A stretch of 9,869 nucleotides of DNA. It comes from RGIG1752 sp045650425. Its GTDB lineage: Bacteria > Bacillota_I > Bacilli_A > RF39 > UBA660. Positions 1 to 5,306 of this stretch are shown piece by piece. The notes beneath the pieces are model-generated. The model had not been told where the DNA came from. It saw nothing but the letters and a program-made list of their open reading frames with translations, and made no database searches. Position 1 is the stretch's first letter; each line of letters opens with the position of its first letter. The translations under genes and the position numbers were made by a program. The DNA lies in assembly GCA_045650425.1 (NCBI GenBank), contig JAZRRD010000064.1, forward strand, positions 1 through 9,869. The letters run 5' to 3'.

Positions 1-1
1 C

Positions 2-271
2 TATTTTAATTTTAAACTTTCATATTGTTCTTTTTATATAAAAAATATTAATACGTCATTTTTAAATAATGAAAAAAAAGAATGGTATAATCCTTATAAT
101 AAAACTTTAAAATCAAATTTATCATGGGAAGAACTAATGGAATCAGCTAAAGAAAAAAGCATTAATATAATCACTCTCTGTAATCTATTTTTTAAAAATC
201 AAACCAGTCTAAAAGTTTTAAAAAACAATATTCCTAACAAATCATACTCTAACGGATTAATCATTAAATAA
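2..271 (+). CDS. 3' end of a plus-strand gene, possibly zinc-dependent phospholipase C-like
   Basis: The frame is open from base 2 to a TAA at 269-271 (89 codons). That is unlikely by chance in DNA this AT-rich, and a textbook plus-strand terminator follows 14 bases later. The start lies outside the window. The visible peptide contains EWYNPYN, SWEELMESA, then INIIT and a final NKSYSNGLIIK. From memory, this W-x-NP ... S-x-x-EL ... II ... N-x-SY-x-(T/S/N)GL pattern resembles the C-terminal end of PF00882-type zinc-dependent phospholipase C-like proteins of Firmicutes. The zinc-binding His/Asp residues of that family would lie upstream and cannot be checked here. The last 8 bases overlap the 3' end of the convergent amidase gene. 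That it is coding is fairly secure; the family call is tentative. Confidence 0.6.
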   Translation, partial: YFNFKLSYCSFYIKNINTSFLNNEKKEWYNPYNKTLKSNLSWEELMESAKEKSINIITLCNLFFKNQTSLKVLKNNIPNKSYSNGLIIK

Positions 272-899
272 CTAAAATAACACTTGTAGCTATTTCTTTA
301 GCTACTTTTTTTTGATATTCTTCAGTTATTAACAAATTTCTTTCCTTTCGGTTAGATAGAAATCCACATTCAATTAATAATCCATTAGGGTTTAATTTAC
401 TATACATATAAGTATTCGTAGGAATTTTCTTTGCTTCTCTATTAGAATTTAATTTTTTATTTAAATTATTTTGAACTTGTTTTGCTAATTCTAAATTATC
501 ATTAGTACCAAACACTTGTATCCCACTATAATAACTATCATCTAAATAATTTAGATGGATTGATAAATAAAAATCTGCAGAATTTTCATTTATAATTTTT
601 ATTCTATTATCAAAGTCACTTTTTTTACGCCATATAGCATTTGCATTACTTAAATCATAATCCCCTTCTCTGGTTAACAAAACTGTGGCACCTAATTTAG
701 ATAATTCTTTTTCCAATTCTAAACTTATTTTTAAATTTATATTTTTTTCATAAATTTCTCCGAAAACTGTCCCAGGATCCTTGCCACCGTGCCCAGGATC
801 AATAACGATAACCTTTCCTAGCAATGGAAGTGTAGCTTTAACTGGTATTGTTAATAAACATATAGTTATTAACAATAAAAAACATATATATTTTCTCAT
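264..899 (-). CDS. N-acetylmuramoyl-L-alanine amidase (Amidase_3, CwlD-like)
   Basis: This is a zinc amidase that cleaves the bond between N-acetylmuramic acid and the stem peptide of peptidoglycan. Residues 4-22 form a hydrophobic signal peptide or anchor, so it should act outside the membrane. The catalytic domain starts at about residue 29 with VIVIDPGHGG (zinc ligand H37). It continues with E51 in IYEKNIN (second ligand), H115 in LSIHLN (third ligand) and E177 in LLIECGFLSN (catalytic glutamate). All key residues are present. At 211 residues it is a single compact domain with no binding repeats, close to CwlD (about 237 residues), which makes muramic-lactam in spore cortex. Sporulation cannot be judged from this window, so a general wall-remodelling role is equally possible. 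The start has no clear Shine-Dalgarno sequence. It ends an apparent operon and may also have its own promoter at 929-958. Confidence 0.9.
   Translation of the reverse strand: MRKYICFLLLITICLLTIPVKATLPLLGKVIVIDPGHGGKDPGTVFGEIYEKNINLKISLELEKELSKLGATVLLTREGDYDLSNANAIWRKKSDFDNRIKIINENSADFYLSIHLNYLDDSYYSGIQVFGTNDNLELAKQVQNNLNKKLNSNREAKKIPTNTYMYSKLNPNGLLIECGFLSNRKERNLLITEEYQKKVAKEIATSVILVI
286..313 (+). terminator. Rho-independent terminator of the plus-strand gene, inside the amidase coding region
   Basis: A perfect 7-bp stem, GTAGCTA (286-292) with TAGCTAC (299-305), has a 6-base loop TTTCTT and is followed by eight T residues at 306-313. It lies 14 bases past the stop at 271. On the minus strand the hairpin is not followed by a T-run, so it should act only on plus-strand transcripts. 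The same bases encode K-K-V-A-K-E-I-A-T near the C-terminus of the convergent amidase. Confidence 0.85.
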
Positions 900-922
900 A
901 GTAATATATATGTAATTAATTA

Positions 923-1174
923 TTATTTATTATAACCTTTATGAACTAAACATGTAAATTTAGCGCCTTTGGCTTTTATCTGAGGTATTGAATATTCCTG
1001 ACAATTATAAGTATCATAAAATACACCTCTATAAGTTAAATTAACAGAATCACCGGTATCTTCTTTAATTGCAAATAATGGTCTATTTAAAGTATAAATA
1101 CATATTAAATCAATTACTACTAACAATAAGACACTTAATATAAAATAAGCCATTAATTTTATCCATTTTTTCAT
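923..1174 (-). CDS. Small single-helix membrane or secreted protein of unknown function
   Basis: This is an 83-residue protein I do not recognise. Residues 1-6 are basic (MKKWIK) and residues 8-29 form one strongly hydrophobic segment, giving either an N-terminal membrane anchor with the rest outside or an uncleaved signal. The remaining 55 residues contain a Y-R-G-V-F-Y-D-T-Y-N-C stretch and end near F-T-C, so there are two cysteines (C58 and C75) that could pair outside the cell. A good ribosome binding site (GGGAG) lies just upstream of the ATG. It is 23 bases upstream of the amidase gene and 18 bases downstream of the small broken reading frame, which suggests co-transcription. The clean start, ribosome binding site and spacing support a real gene; the function is unknown. 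Confidence 0.75.
   Translation of the reverse strand: MKKWIKLMAYFILSVLLLVVIDLICIYTLNRPLFAIKEDTGDSVNLTYRGVFYDTYNCQEYSIPQIKAKGAKFTCLVHKGYNK
929..958 (-). promoter_or_regulatory. Possible internal promoter for the amidase gene
   Basis: On the minus strand, TTTACA (958-953) and a perfect TATAAT (934-929) are separated by 18 bases. They lie at the 3' end of the upstream small gene. Predicted transcription start is near 922, leaving a leader of about 23 bases with no obvious ribosome binding site. TATAAT-like strings are common in DNA this AT-rich. Confidence 0.4.
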
Positions 1175-1192
1175 AAAATTTCTCCCAAAATA

Positions 1193-1359
1193 TTATTTAT
1201 CTGAAAATTTTTTATATTTACGTTTTTTTCCTCTTACTTTATGCGCAAAAGATAACTTATCAGATAATACAATTTCAATATCAAACATACCCTTATTATG
1301 TAATAAACCTGTTGTAATTTTTAATTATAAGTTTTATTCATTGCACTAAATAAACTCAT
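1193..1359 (-). pseudogene. Small gene split by an apparent frameshift
   Basis: Seventeen bases after the permease stop, an ATG at 1359-1357 with a good GAGGT ribosome binding site opens a frame that ends after only 12 residues (MSLFSAMNKTYN, TAA at 1323-1321). The next frame over is open from there down to a TAA at 1195-1193. It encodes a basic peptide that includes LHNKGMFDIEIVLSD and ends KKRKYKKFSDK. That second frame has only a poorly placed ATG (1288), with no usable ribosome binding site at the right distance. A single-base change near 1321-1327, in an A/T-rich run, would join the two parts into one protein of about 55 residues. The stop lies 18 bases before the next gene, as expected of an operon member. 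Possible explanations are a decayed gene, a sequencing or assembly indel, or a short gene starting at 1288. The family is unknown. Confidence 0.4.
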
Positions 1360-1376
1360 AATTACCTCTAATCTTC

Positions 1377-2168
1377 CTAATCTATATTAACGCCTTTGTT
1401 AAAAAGTTTTGAATTTACAAAATATAATATAATTACATTTAATGAATATATTAAAATTGCTAAATAAATACATAATTTAATTGTACCTATATTTATACTA
1501 TCAACAGTGTAAAATAAATTCATTAAATCTTTATTAAATAATGCTACACAAAATACAACCAATATAGTAAAAATTTGAGTTAGTAAATAAGTAATAAATC
1601 CATATATTACACTAAATAATCCTTTGTTACTATTTTTTCGATGTCCTAACACAATTCCAACATAACCAGCTTGCAACATATTTAATAATTCTAAAAAACA
1701 AATAAATATAAATGATATAATAATTGTAACTACTGTACTTTCATAAATCTTAGCTAATGGCAGCAACATATTTTTAACAAATTCTATATTTTCTATAGAA
1801 TAATATGCAATAGATAAAGATAATCCTATTACAAAAACACTTGTAAATAATGTAATAAATGAGGATATAGTTTTAGAAAGATATAATGTTTTTTTATCAA
1901 CTGGAAGTGTATGAGTTAAATAAGATTCATCACTATAAAAATTATTTTTAAATCCTACCCACAACCTCATAATATTATTAATTAATATATTAAATATCAT
2001 TGATATAGTAACTCCACTGCATACTTTCCCAATAACTTCCATCATAAACGAATTATCTATACTCAAAAACAATCTTGTAGTTACTGCAAAAAATAAAGAT
2101 AACCCATAAAATAATATTAATATTTTATATATTCCCTTTAAATCATATTTTAATAATTTTTTTAGCAT
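1377..2168 (-). CDS. ABC-2-type transporter permease
   Basis: This 263-residue integral membrane protein has about six hydrophobic segments, roughly at residues 14-34, 48-66, 104-124, 143-164, 186-210 and 231-250. The motif DESYLTHTLPVDKKTLYLSK at about residues 80-99 is typical of ABC-2-type permeases found with antibiotic- or stress-related exporters of the YhaP/YtrC kind in Firmicutes. It should pair with the ATPase encoded directly upstream. Its ATG lies inside the end of the ATPase gene (ATGCTAA, 7-base overlap), with GGAGG eight bases upstream, so the two are translationally coupled. The substrate cannot be told from sequence. Extra N- or C-terminal domains are absent. Confidence 0.85.
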   Translation of the reverse strand: MLKKLLKYDLKGIYKILILFYGLSLFFAVTTRLFLSIDNSFMMEVIGKVCSGVTISMIFNILINNIMRLWVGFKNNFYSDESYLTHTLPVDKKTLYLSKTISSFITLFTSVFVIGLSLSIAYYSIENIEFVKNMLLPLAKIYESTVVTIIISFIFICFLELLNMLQAGYVGIVLGHRKNSNKGLFSVIYGFITYLLTQIFTILVVFCVALFNKDLMNLFYTVDSINIGTIKLCIYLAILIYSLNVIILYFVNSKLFNKGVNID

Positions 2169-2857
2169 TTAAACATCCTCCTAAAAATATCATCAATTGA
2201 TGCATTTTCTTTTTTTCTTAAATCATCTGAACTAGATTGAAGTATGATTTCTCCTTTATCAATAAATATAACTTCATCCAAAATCTTTTCCACATCAGAA
2301 ATTAAATGAGTCGAAATAAGCACACTAGAATTTTTATTAACATTTTTGAGAATTGTATCCAAAATATAGTCTCTCGTTGCCGGATCTACTCCTCCTAATG
2401 GTTCATCTAAAATATATAAATCCGCTTTTCGAGACATAACTAAAACTAATTGAACTTTTTCTTGCATTCCTTTGCTCATCTTAGATAGTTTTTGTGAAGT
2501 ATCTAAATTCAAATCATTGAGTAATATTCTTGCTTTTTTAGAATCAAAATTTTCATAAAAATCTTCAAAAAATTGTATTACTTTATCTACGGTCATAGAC
2601 TTATCTAAATAAGTTCTTTCTGGTAAATAAGAAATAACTTTTTTAGATTCTACTCCTATTACTCGACCATTAACTAAAATTTGGCCACTAGATGAAGTCA
2701 ACAAGTCATTTATTAATTTTATTAGCGTAGATTTACCAGTTCCATTTTTTCCTAATAAACCATAAACTTTCCCTTTATTAATAGTTAAATTAATATTTTT
2801 TAAAATTTCTTTATCTCCAAATTTTTTATTAAGGCTTATACATTCTAATAATTTCAT
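2162..2857 (-). CDS. ABC transporter ATP-binding protein (YtrB/BcrA-like)
   Basis: This is the nucleotide-binding subunit that powers the adjacent permease on the cytoplasmic face. All standard ABC motifs are visible: Walker A GKNGTGKST at residues 36-44, signature SKGMQ at 128-132, Walker B LYILDEP at 147-153 with catalytic E152, D-loop around D158, and H184 in the STH switch. The Q-loop position reads YLPE (77-80), a common variation in the export-type YtrB/BcrA group. At 231 residues it is a normal single-domain subunit. The ribosome binding site GAGGAG lies within the end of the HD-domain gene, and the two genes are six bases apart. In Firmicutes such exporter pairs are often preceded by a GntR-type repressor; here an HD-domain protein takes that place. 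Confidence 0.92.
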   Translation of the reverse strand: MKLLECISLNKKFGDKEILKNINLTINKGKVYGLLGKNGTGKSTLIKLINDLLTSSSGQILVNGRVIGVESKKVISYLPERTYLDKSMTVDKVIQFFEDFYENFDSKKARILLNDLNLDTSQKLSKMSKGMQEKVQLVLVMSRKADLYILDEPLGGVDPATRDYILDTILKNVNKNSSVLISTHLISDVEKILDEVIFIDKGEIILQSSSDDLRKKENASIDDIFRRMFKC

Positions 2858-2863
2858 TTTAAC

Positions 2864-3898
2864 TTACTCCTCAAAATTAATACCATTTATGAATACATAC
2901 TTTGACATGTCGTATTCTAAATTCTTATCTATCATTTTTCTACTTAATTTACATATATCGGTTATTCTAATGCCATTTACTAGTGGATTAATATATCTAA
3001 CTTTTGCACCATGATGAACATAATAAACATTTTTAGGTTCAACATTTGATATATGTATCCGTTTAGAATACTTCCATTTCTTGTATATATTTTTATACTT
3101 TGATTTTTCTATAATTCTAATTATCTCTTCTTCTTTTAAATTATATAAATCTTCAATTGTTATTTTTCCTGCATGATTTAATTTTTTAACAATATCCGCT
3201 AATAATTGATTCGAATATCTAGCTTTATCACATCTATAAATTACAAATAATTTACTACTAACATTAACAAATTTCCTAGCTATACTTTTAGTTTTAAATG
3301 CTATTTCATCTTTTCCATTCTCATCTTTTTGTATTTCTAAATCATTATATATCAATTTAATTTCTTCCAAATTTGATATATTATAAGTTAATAAAGCATT
3401 AGACAAAGAATATTCTAACCTATCCGAAGATAACTGAGGTATATCATTATCTGCAATAGGATATTTATGATAGTTATCTATCTCATTTAAAGATATATTA
3501 TCTCTTTTTAATAATTTCATAATCTCATTTGATTCAGAAATTATTTTACTAGTCATTTCTTCAGTCGATACTTGAACCATGTAATCAGCATTTAAAAAAT
3601 CTATACAATGTTTAAATACTGGAGTAGCTATATCATGAAATAAACCTGACAAAGTTTGTTCTTTATCATGAGTAAAACGCCAAATTATTAAAGCAACACC
3701 TATCGAATGATCTAAATTTGAATAAAAATAATTACTATTAAATAAATCAGAGTATATAGTACCACAAGTTAAACTAATATATTGTTGTTTTAACATTGCT
3801 TCTGTATTTATATAATCATTTAACCATTCAGGAAAATTTGGCTCCAACACATTAAAATATTCTTTTGTTCTTTCATGAACTTTATCTAAATAACTCAT
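2864..3898 (-). CDS. HD-domain phosphohydrolase, first gene of the operon
   Basis: This cytoplasmic metal-dependent phosphohydrolase of the HD superfamily has 344 residues from the start chosen here. The metal-binding pattern is H64 in LDHSIGVA, the H88-D89 pair in GLFHDIATPVFKH (H97 follows), and D159 in SSDRLEYSL. This H...HD...D layout resembles SAMHD1/dGTPase-like members (COG1078 type), but the nucleotide substrate is unknown. The region after about residue 200 is basic and not recognised. A longer frame from a TTG at 3937 exists. I prefer the ATG at 3898 because a perfect extended -10 promoter lies at 3920-3928, inside that extension. The spacing of six bases to the ABC ATPase gene suggests a shared transcript, which is unusual because these enzymes are not standard partners of ABC exporters. 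Confidence 0.85.
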   Translation of the reverse strand: MSYLDKVHERTKEYFNVLEPNFPEWLNDYINTEAMLKQQYISLTCGTIYSDLFNSNYFYSNLDHSIGVALIIWRFTHDKEQTLSGLFHDIATPVFKHCIDFLNADYMVQVSTEEMTSKIISESNEIMKLLKRDNISLNEIDNYHKYPIADNDIPQLSSDRLEYSLSNALLTYNISNLEEIKLIYNDLEIQKDENGKDEIAFKTKSIARKFVNVSSKLFVIYRCDKARYSNQLLADIVKKLNHAGKITIEDLYNLKEEEIIRIIEKSKYKNIYKKWKYSKRIHISNVEPKNVYYVHHGAKVRYINPLVNGIRITDICKLSRKMIDKNLEYDMSKYVFINGINFEE

Positions 3899-3919
3899 AA
3901 TTTTATCACACCATAATCT

Positions 3920-3928
3920 ATTATACCA
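3920..3928 (-). promoter_or_regulatory. Extended -10 promoter of the HD/ABC/amidase operon
   Basis: The minus strand reads TGGTATAAT (3928-3920), a perfect TGn extended -10. No good -35 is seen (TCTAAC at 17-bp spacing), as is usual for extended -10 promoters. The predicted start near 3913 gives a leader of about 15 bases before the ATG at 3898. Its position fixes the HD gene start at 3898 rather than 3937. Confidence 0.6.
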
Positions 3929-4049
3929 CGAATTCAATAAAAGTTAGACATCAACTATTATATAAAAACGTTAACTACCCAAAATCTCAGTGCTAGAATG
4001 ACTAGCGTACCCATTTAATAAGTATTTTCAATACTTCGCATTTTATTTT
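3929..4049. other. Gene-free spacer between the HD operon and the element ends
   Basis: No gene is seen here. The stretch holds two small inverted repeats. GCTAG-AATGA-CTAGC lies at about 3992-4006. AAGTATT-TTC-AATACTT lies at 4020-4036 and is followed on the plus strand by a T-rich but interrupted tract, so it is at best a weak terminator. A string AACGTTAACTA at 3967-3977 resembles the rpsI core (10 of 11 bases) but could be chance. Confidence 0.5.
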
Positions 4050-4078
4050 TAGCCTACCTGTAGCCTATTTGTAGCCTA
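4050..4078 (+). repeat. Three TAGCCTA direct repeats with 11-bp period (putative integrase arm sites)
   Basis: TAGCCTA occurs at 4050-4056, 4061-4067 and 4072-4078, exactly 11 bp apart, about one helical turn. The last two copies read TGTAGCCTA, close to the TGTATGCTA found in the element repeats at 4239 and 5188. They lie about 110 bp outside the outer core copy, on the same side and in the same order (repeats, AT-rich spacer, hairpin, core) as at the other end. This is the arrangement expected of the end of a related integrated element. The binding protein is inferred. Confidence 0.6.
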
Positions 4079-4114
4079 CGGCTCAAAATTTGATTATTTT
4101 TTAAATTCAAACAA

Positions 4115-4164
4115 GCAAAAAAGCCCGTAAATACGGACTTTTCAAAACGTTGAAATACGTAATT
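4115..4164. repeat. 50-bp repeat next to the outer core, copy A
   Basis: It matches 5256-5305 at 46 of 50 bases in direct orientation and contains a terminator hairpin. The differences are two changes in the hairpin and two just after it. With the 17-bp core it forms a longer repeated block, interrupted only by the 22-base palindromic insert at 4165-4186. It may be the displaced original rpsI downstream region or the end of a second element. Confidence 0.85.
4117..4142 (-). terminator. Terminator hairpin in repeat copy A
   Basis: On the minus strand AAAAGTCCGTA (4142-4132) pairs with TACGGGCTTTT (4129-4119) over 11 positions, including one T-G pair, with a very small loop. The T-run continues to 4117, six T in total. 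It would stop minus-strand transcripts coming from the nucleotidyltransferase gene, and originally perhaps from rpsI. The A-run on the other side makes it potentially bidirectional. Confidence 0.7.
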
Positions 4165-4186
4165 TTGTACCAATATTGGTAATTTT
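4165..4186. repeat. 22-base insert holding a 14-bp perfect palindrome
   Basis: Compared with the other copy of the block, where a single C (5306) stands, 22 bases are present here. They contain TACCAATATTGGTA (4168-4181), a perfect palindrome. AATTTT occurs on each side (4161-4166 and 4181-4186), so the insert could have arisen by duplication or insertion. It sits directly beside the core, where an operator or recombinase-directing site would be well placed; that role is inference. Confidence 0.6.
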
Positions 4187-4203
4187 TTAACGTTTACTAA
4201 ATT
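4187..4203. repeat. Attachment-site core, outer copy
   Basis: TTAACGTTTACTAAATT on the plus strand is identical to the rpsI 3' end at 5307-5323. No rpsI coding sequence continues beyond it here (GCTTTCC follows instead of the rpsI codons), so it is an isolated tail copy. Confidence 0.85.
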
Positions 4204-4238
4204 AGCTTTCCTTTATTTATGCGAGTTTCAAGCGTTTT

Positions 4239-4257
4239 TGTATGCTGTGTGTATGCT
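4239..4257 (+). repeat. Pair of TGTATGCT repeats, left arm of the element
   Basis: TGTATGCT lies at 4239-4246 and 4250-4257 (11-bp period), 35 bp inside the outer core. The second copy sits in the loop of an inverted repeat CTGTGT (4245-4250) / ACACAG (4258-4263). The same pair, in the same orientation, recurs at 5188-5206. Confidence 0.7.
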
Positions 4258-4292
4258 ACACAGACCAACTCTAAGACACCTTATTTTTTTAT

Positions 4293-5093
4293 TTATAACT
4301 TTTTTCGTGAATATTTATTTCTACTCTTAATTAAAATTCTATAATTTTCTTCAGTTAAGTCAACATTTCTTTTTGCATATTCAAACAATGCCTGTACCTT
4401 TGCTAATTTTTCATTTTTATTCAAACTTGTATCACATATTGCTTCTAAATACATTGACACAAATTTATCATCAGGAATGTTATCTTTATAAAATGATTTT
4501 CTATATTCCTCGTCTGTATAAACTCTAAAAACCTTTGATGTTTGTACTTCTGGCATTCCATTTAACTTATGATAAAATTTTCTTATCTTCTCTATAGTCA
4601 AATGATATAAATGATAGAAATATGGGCTATCAGCTAAAGCAGCGTTTTGTAGCTTTTCCATTCTATTATTTAAAATGGAGACATATTCTCTAGCATCTTC
4701 ATGTTCTAATGCGGGTAGTGGATTCGAAAATTTATTTAAGGCATATAACTGCAATTTTTTCAAATCACCTTTTTTATCGAATATAATTTTAGATGTTCCT
4801 ATTATTGAAAGTAAAGCATTATTTTGATTTTGAAAATCATTTTCTATTGATAAATAAATGTCACTAATTGGTTTTTCAAAATATTCAATTTTTATGCCAT
4901 CAATCCAATGATTACCTCTTATTAAATGTTCTAAATTAGAATCATCAAATATAACATGCAAGTCAATATCAGATTTTTTTGTGTTATAACCTGTTACACA
5001 GCTTCCGTAGAAAAACACGCCTAATACATGATCGTTATCCAAGTAACACATATCATTAATAAAATCGGATATTGCTTTACTAATAACTTCCAT
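4293..5093 (-). CDS. Nucleotidyltransferase-fold protein, sole cargo gene of the element
   Basis: This 266-residue protein has an N-terminal polymerase-beta-type nucleotidyltransferase domain: G30-S31 in FFYGSCVTG and the two metal-binding aspartates D42 and D44 in KKSDIDLHVI. E70 in IKIEYFE is a likely third acidic residue. The rest, from about residue 125, looks all-helical. The active site is complete, so it probably transfers a nucleotide from an NTP to a small molecule, protein or RNA. The size is similar to aminoglycoside or lincosamide nucleotidyltransferases, but I do not recognise the sequence as any known resistance gene, and resistance should not be assumed. A MNT-type antitoxin role is less likely because no HEPN partner gene is adjacent. 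The start has a strong AAGGTGA ribosome binding site. It lies alone between the two core repeats and has its own promoter. Confidence 0.85.
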   Translation of the reverse strand: MEVISKAISDFINDMCYLDNDHVLGVFFYGSCVTGYNTKKSDIDLHVIFDDSNLEHLIRGNHWIDGIKIEYFEKPISDIYLSIENDFQNQNNALLSIIGTSKIIFDKKGDLKKLQLYALNKFSNPLPALEHEDAREYVSILNNRMEKLQNAALADSPYFYHLYHLTIEKIRKFYHKLNGMPEVQTSKVFRVYTDEEYRKSFYKDNIPDDKFVSMYLEAICDTSLNKNEKLAKVQALFEYAKRNVDLTEENYRILIKSRNKYSRKKL

Positions 5094-5120
5094 AAAATCA
5101 CCTTTTTTAAATTAAGTATT

Positions 5121-5129
5121 ATTATATCA
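5121..5129 (-). promoter_or_regulatory. Extended -10 promoter of the nucleotidyltransferase gene
   Basis: The minus strand reads TGATATAAT (5129-5121), a perfect TGn-TATAAT. The -35 position is poor (TAGGTT at 17 bp). The predicted start near 5114 is followed by AAGGTGA and the ATG at 5093. The cargo gene is therefore expressed independently of rpsI. Confidence 0.6.
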
Positions 5130-5187
5130 CAAATAATTATTTTAACCTATACCTACAAGCTAATTGTCTGTCAGTTCTCCTAGCTTT

Positions 5188-5206
5188 TGTATGCTGCATG
5201 TATGCT
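5188..5206 (+). repeat. Pair of TGTATGCT repeats, right arm of the element
   Basis: TGTATGCT lies at 5188-5195 and 5199-5206, again with an 11-bp period and the same orientation as the left pair. It is about 100 bp from the inner core, with an AT-rich spacer and the terminator hairpin in between. The asymmetric arm distances (35 and 100 bp) resemble the unequal P and P' arms of tyrosine-integrase attachment sites. Confidence 0.7.
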
Positions 5207-5255
5207 ATGTGTTATCTTTATGGCAAAATCCCCCTATTTTTCATAATTTATTGCA

Positions 5256-5305
5256 GCAAAAAAGCCCGTAAATATGGGCTTTTCGAAACATTGAAATACG
5301 TAATT
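5256..5305. repeat. 50-bp repeat next to rpsI, copy B
   Basis: It is 46 of 50 bases identical to 4115-4164, in direct orientation. It runs from the terminator to one base before the core. If the element was inserted by recombination in the core, this copy came with the element and replaces the terminator that rpsI lost. Confidence 0.85.
5258..5283 (-). terminator. Terminator of the rplM-rpsI operon
   Basis: On the minus strand AAAAGCCC pairs with GGGCTTTT around an ATATTTAC loop (the last two bases on each side can also pair), followed by six T in all. It lies 24 bases past the rpsI stop codon. Confidence 0.85.
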
Positions 5306-5306
5306 C

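Noticed and set aside
3967..3977. AACGTTAACTA, a near match (10 of 11) to the rpsI attachment core, as a possible third core
   Set aside because: One mismatch in 11 AT-rich bases is expected by chance about once in a window this size, the rest of the 17-bp core does not match, and no TGTATGCT arm follows.
4020..4036. AAGTATT-TTC-AATACTT hairpin as a terminator
   Set aside because: The stem is almost all A-T, the T tract is interrupted, and no plus-strand gene lies upstream to need it.
4050..4078. CRISPR array
   Set aside because: Repeat units are only 7-9 bases with an 11-bp period and no unique spacers; this fits protein-binding iterons or arm sites, not CRISPR.
4293..5093. Calling the cargo gene a specific aminoglycoside or lincosamide resistance enzyme
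   Set aside because: Only the general nucleotidyltransferase motif is shared; the sequence outside it does not match the ANT(9), ANT(6) or Lnu proteins I know.
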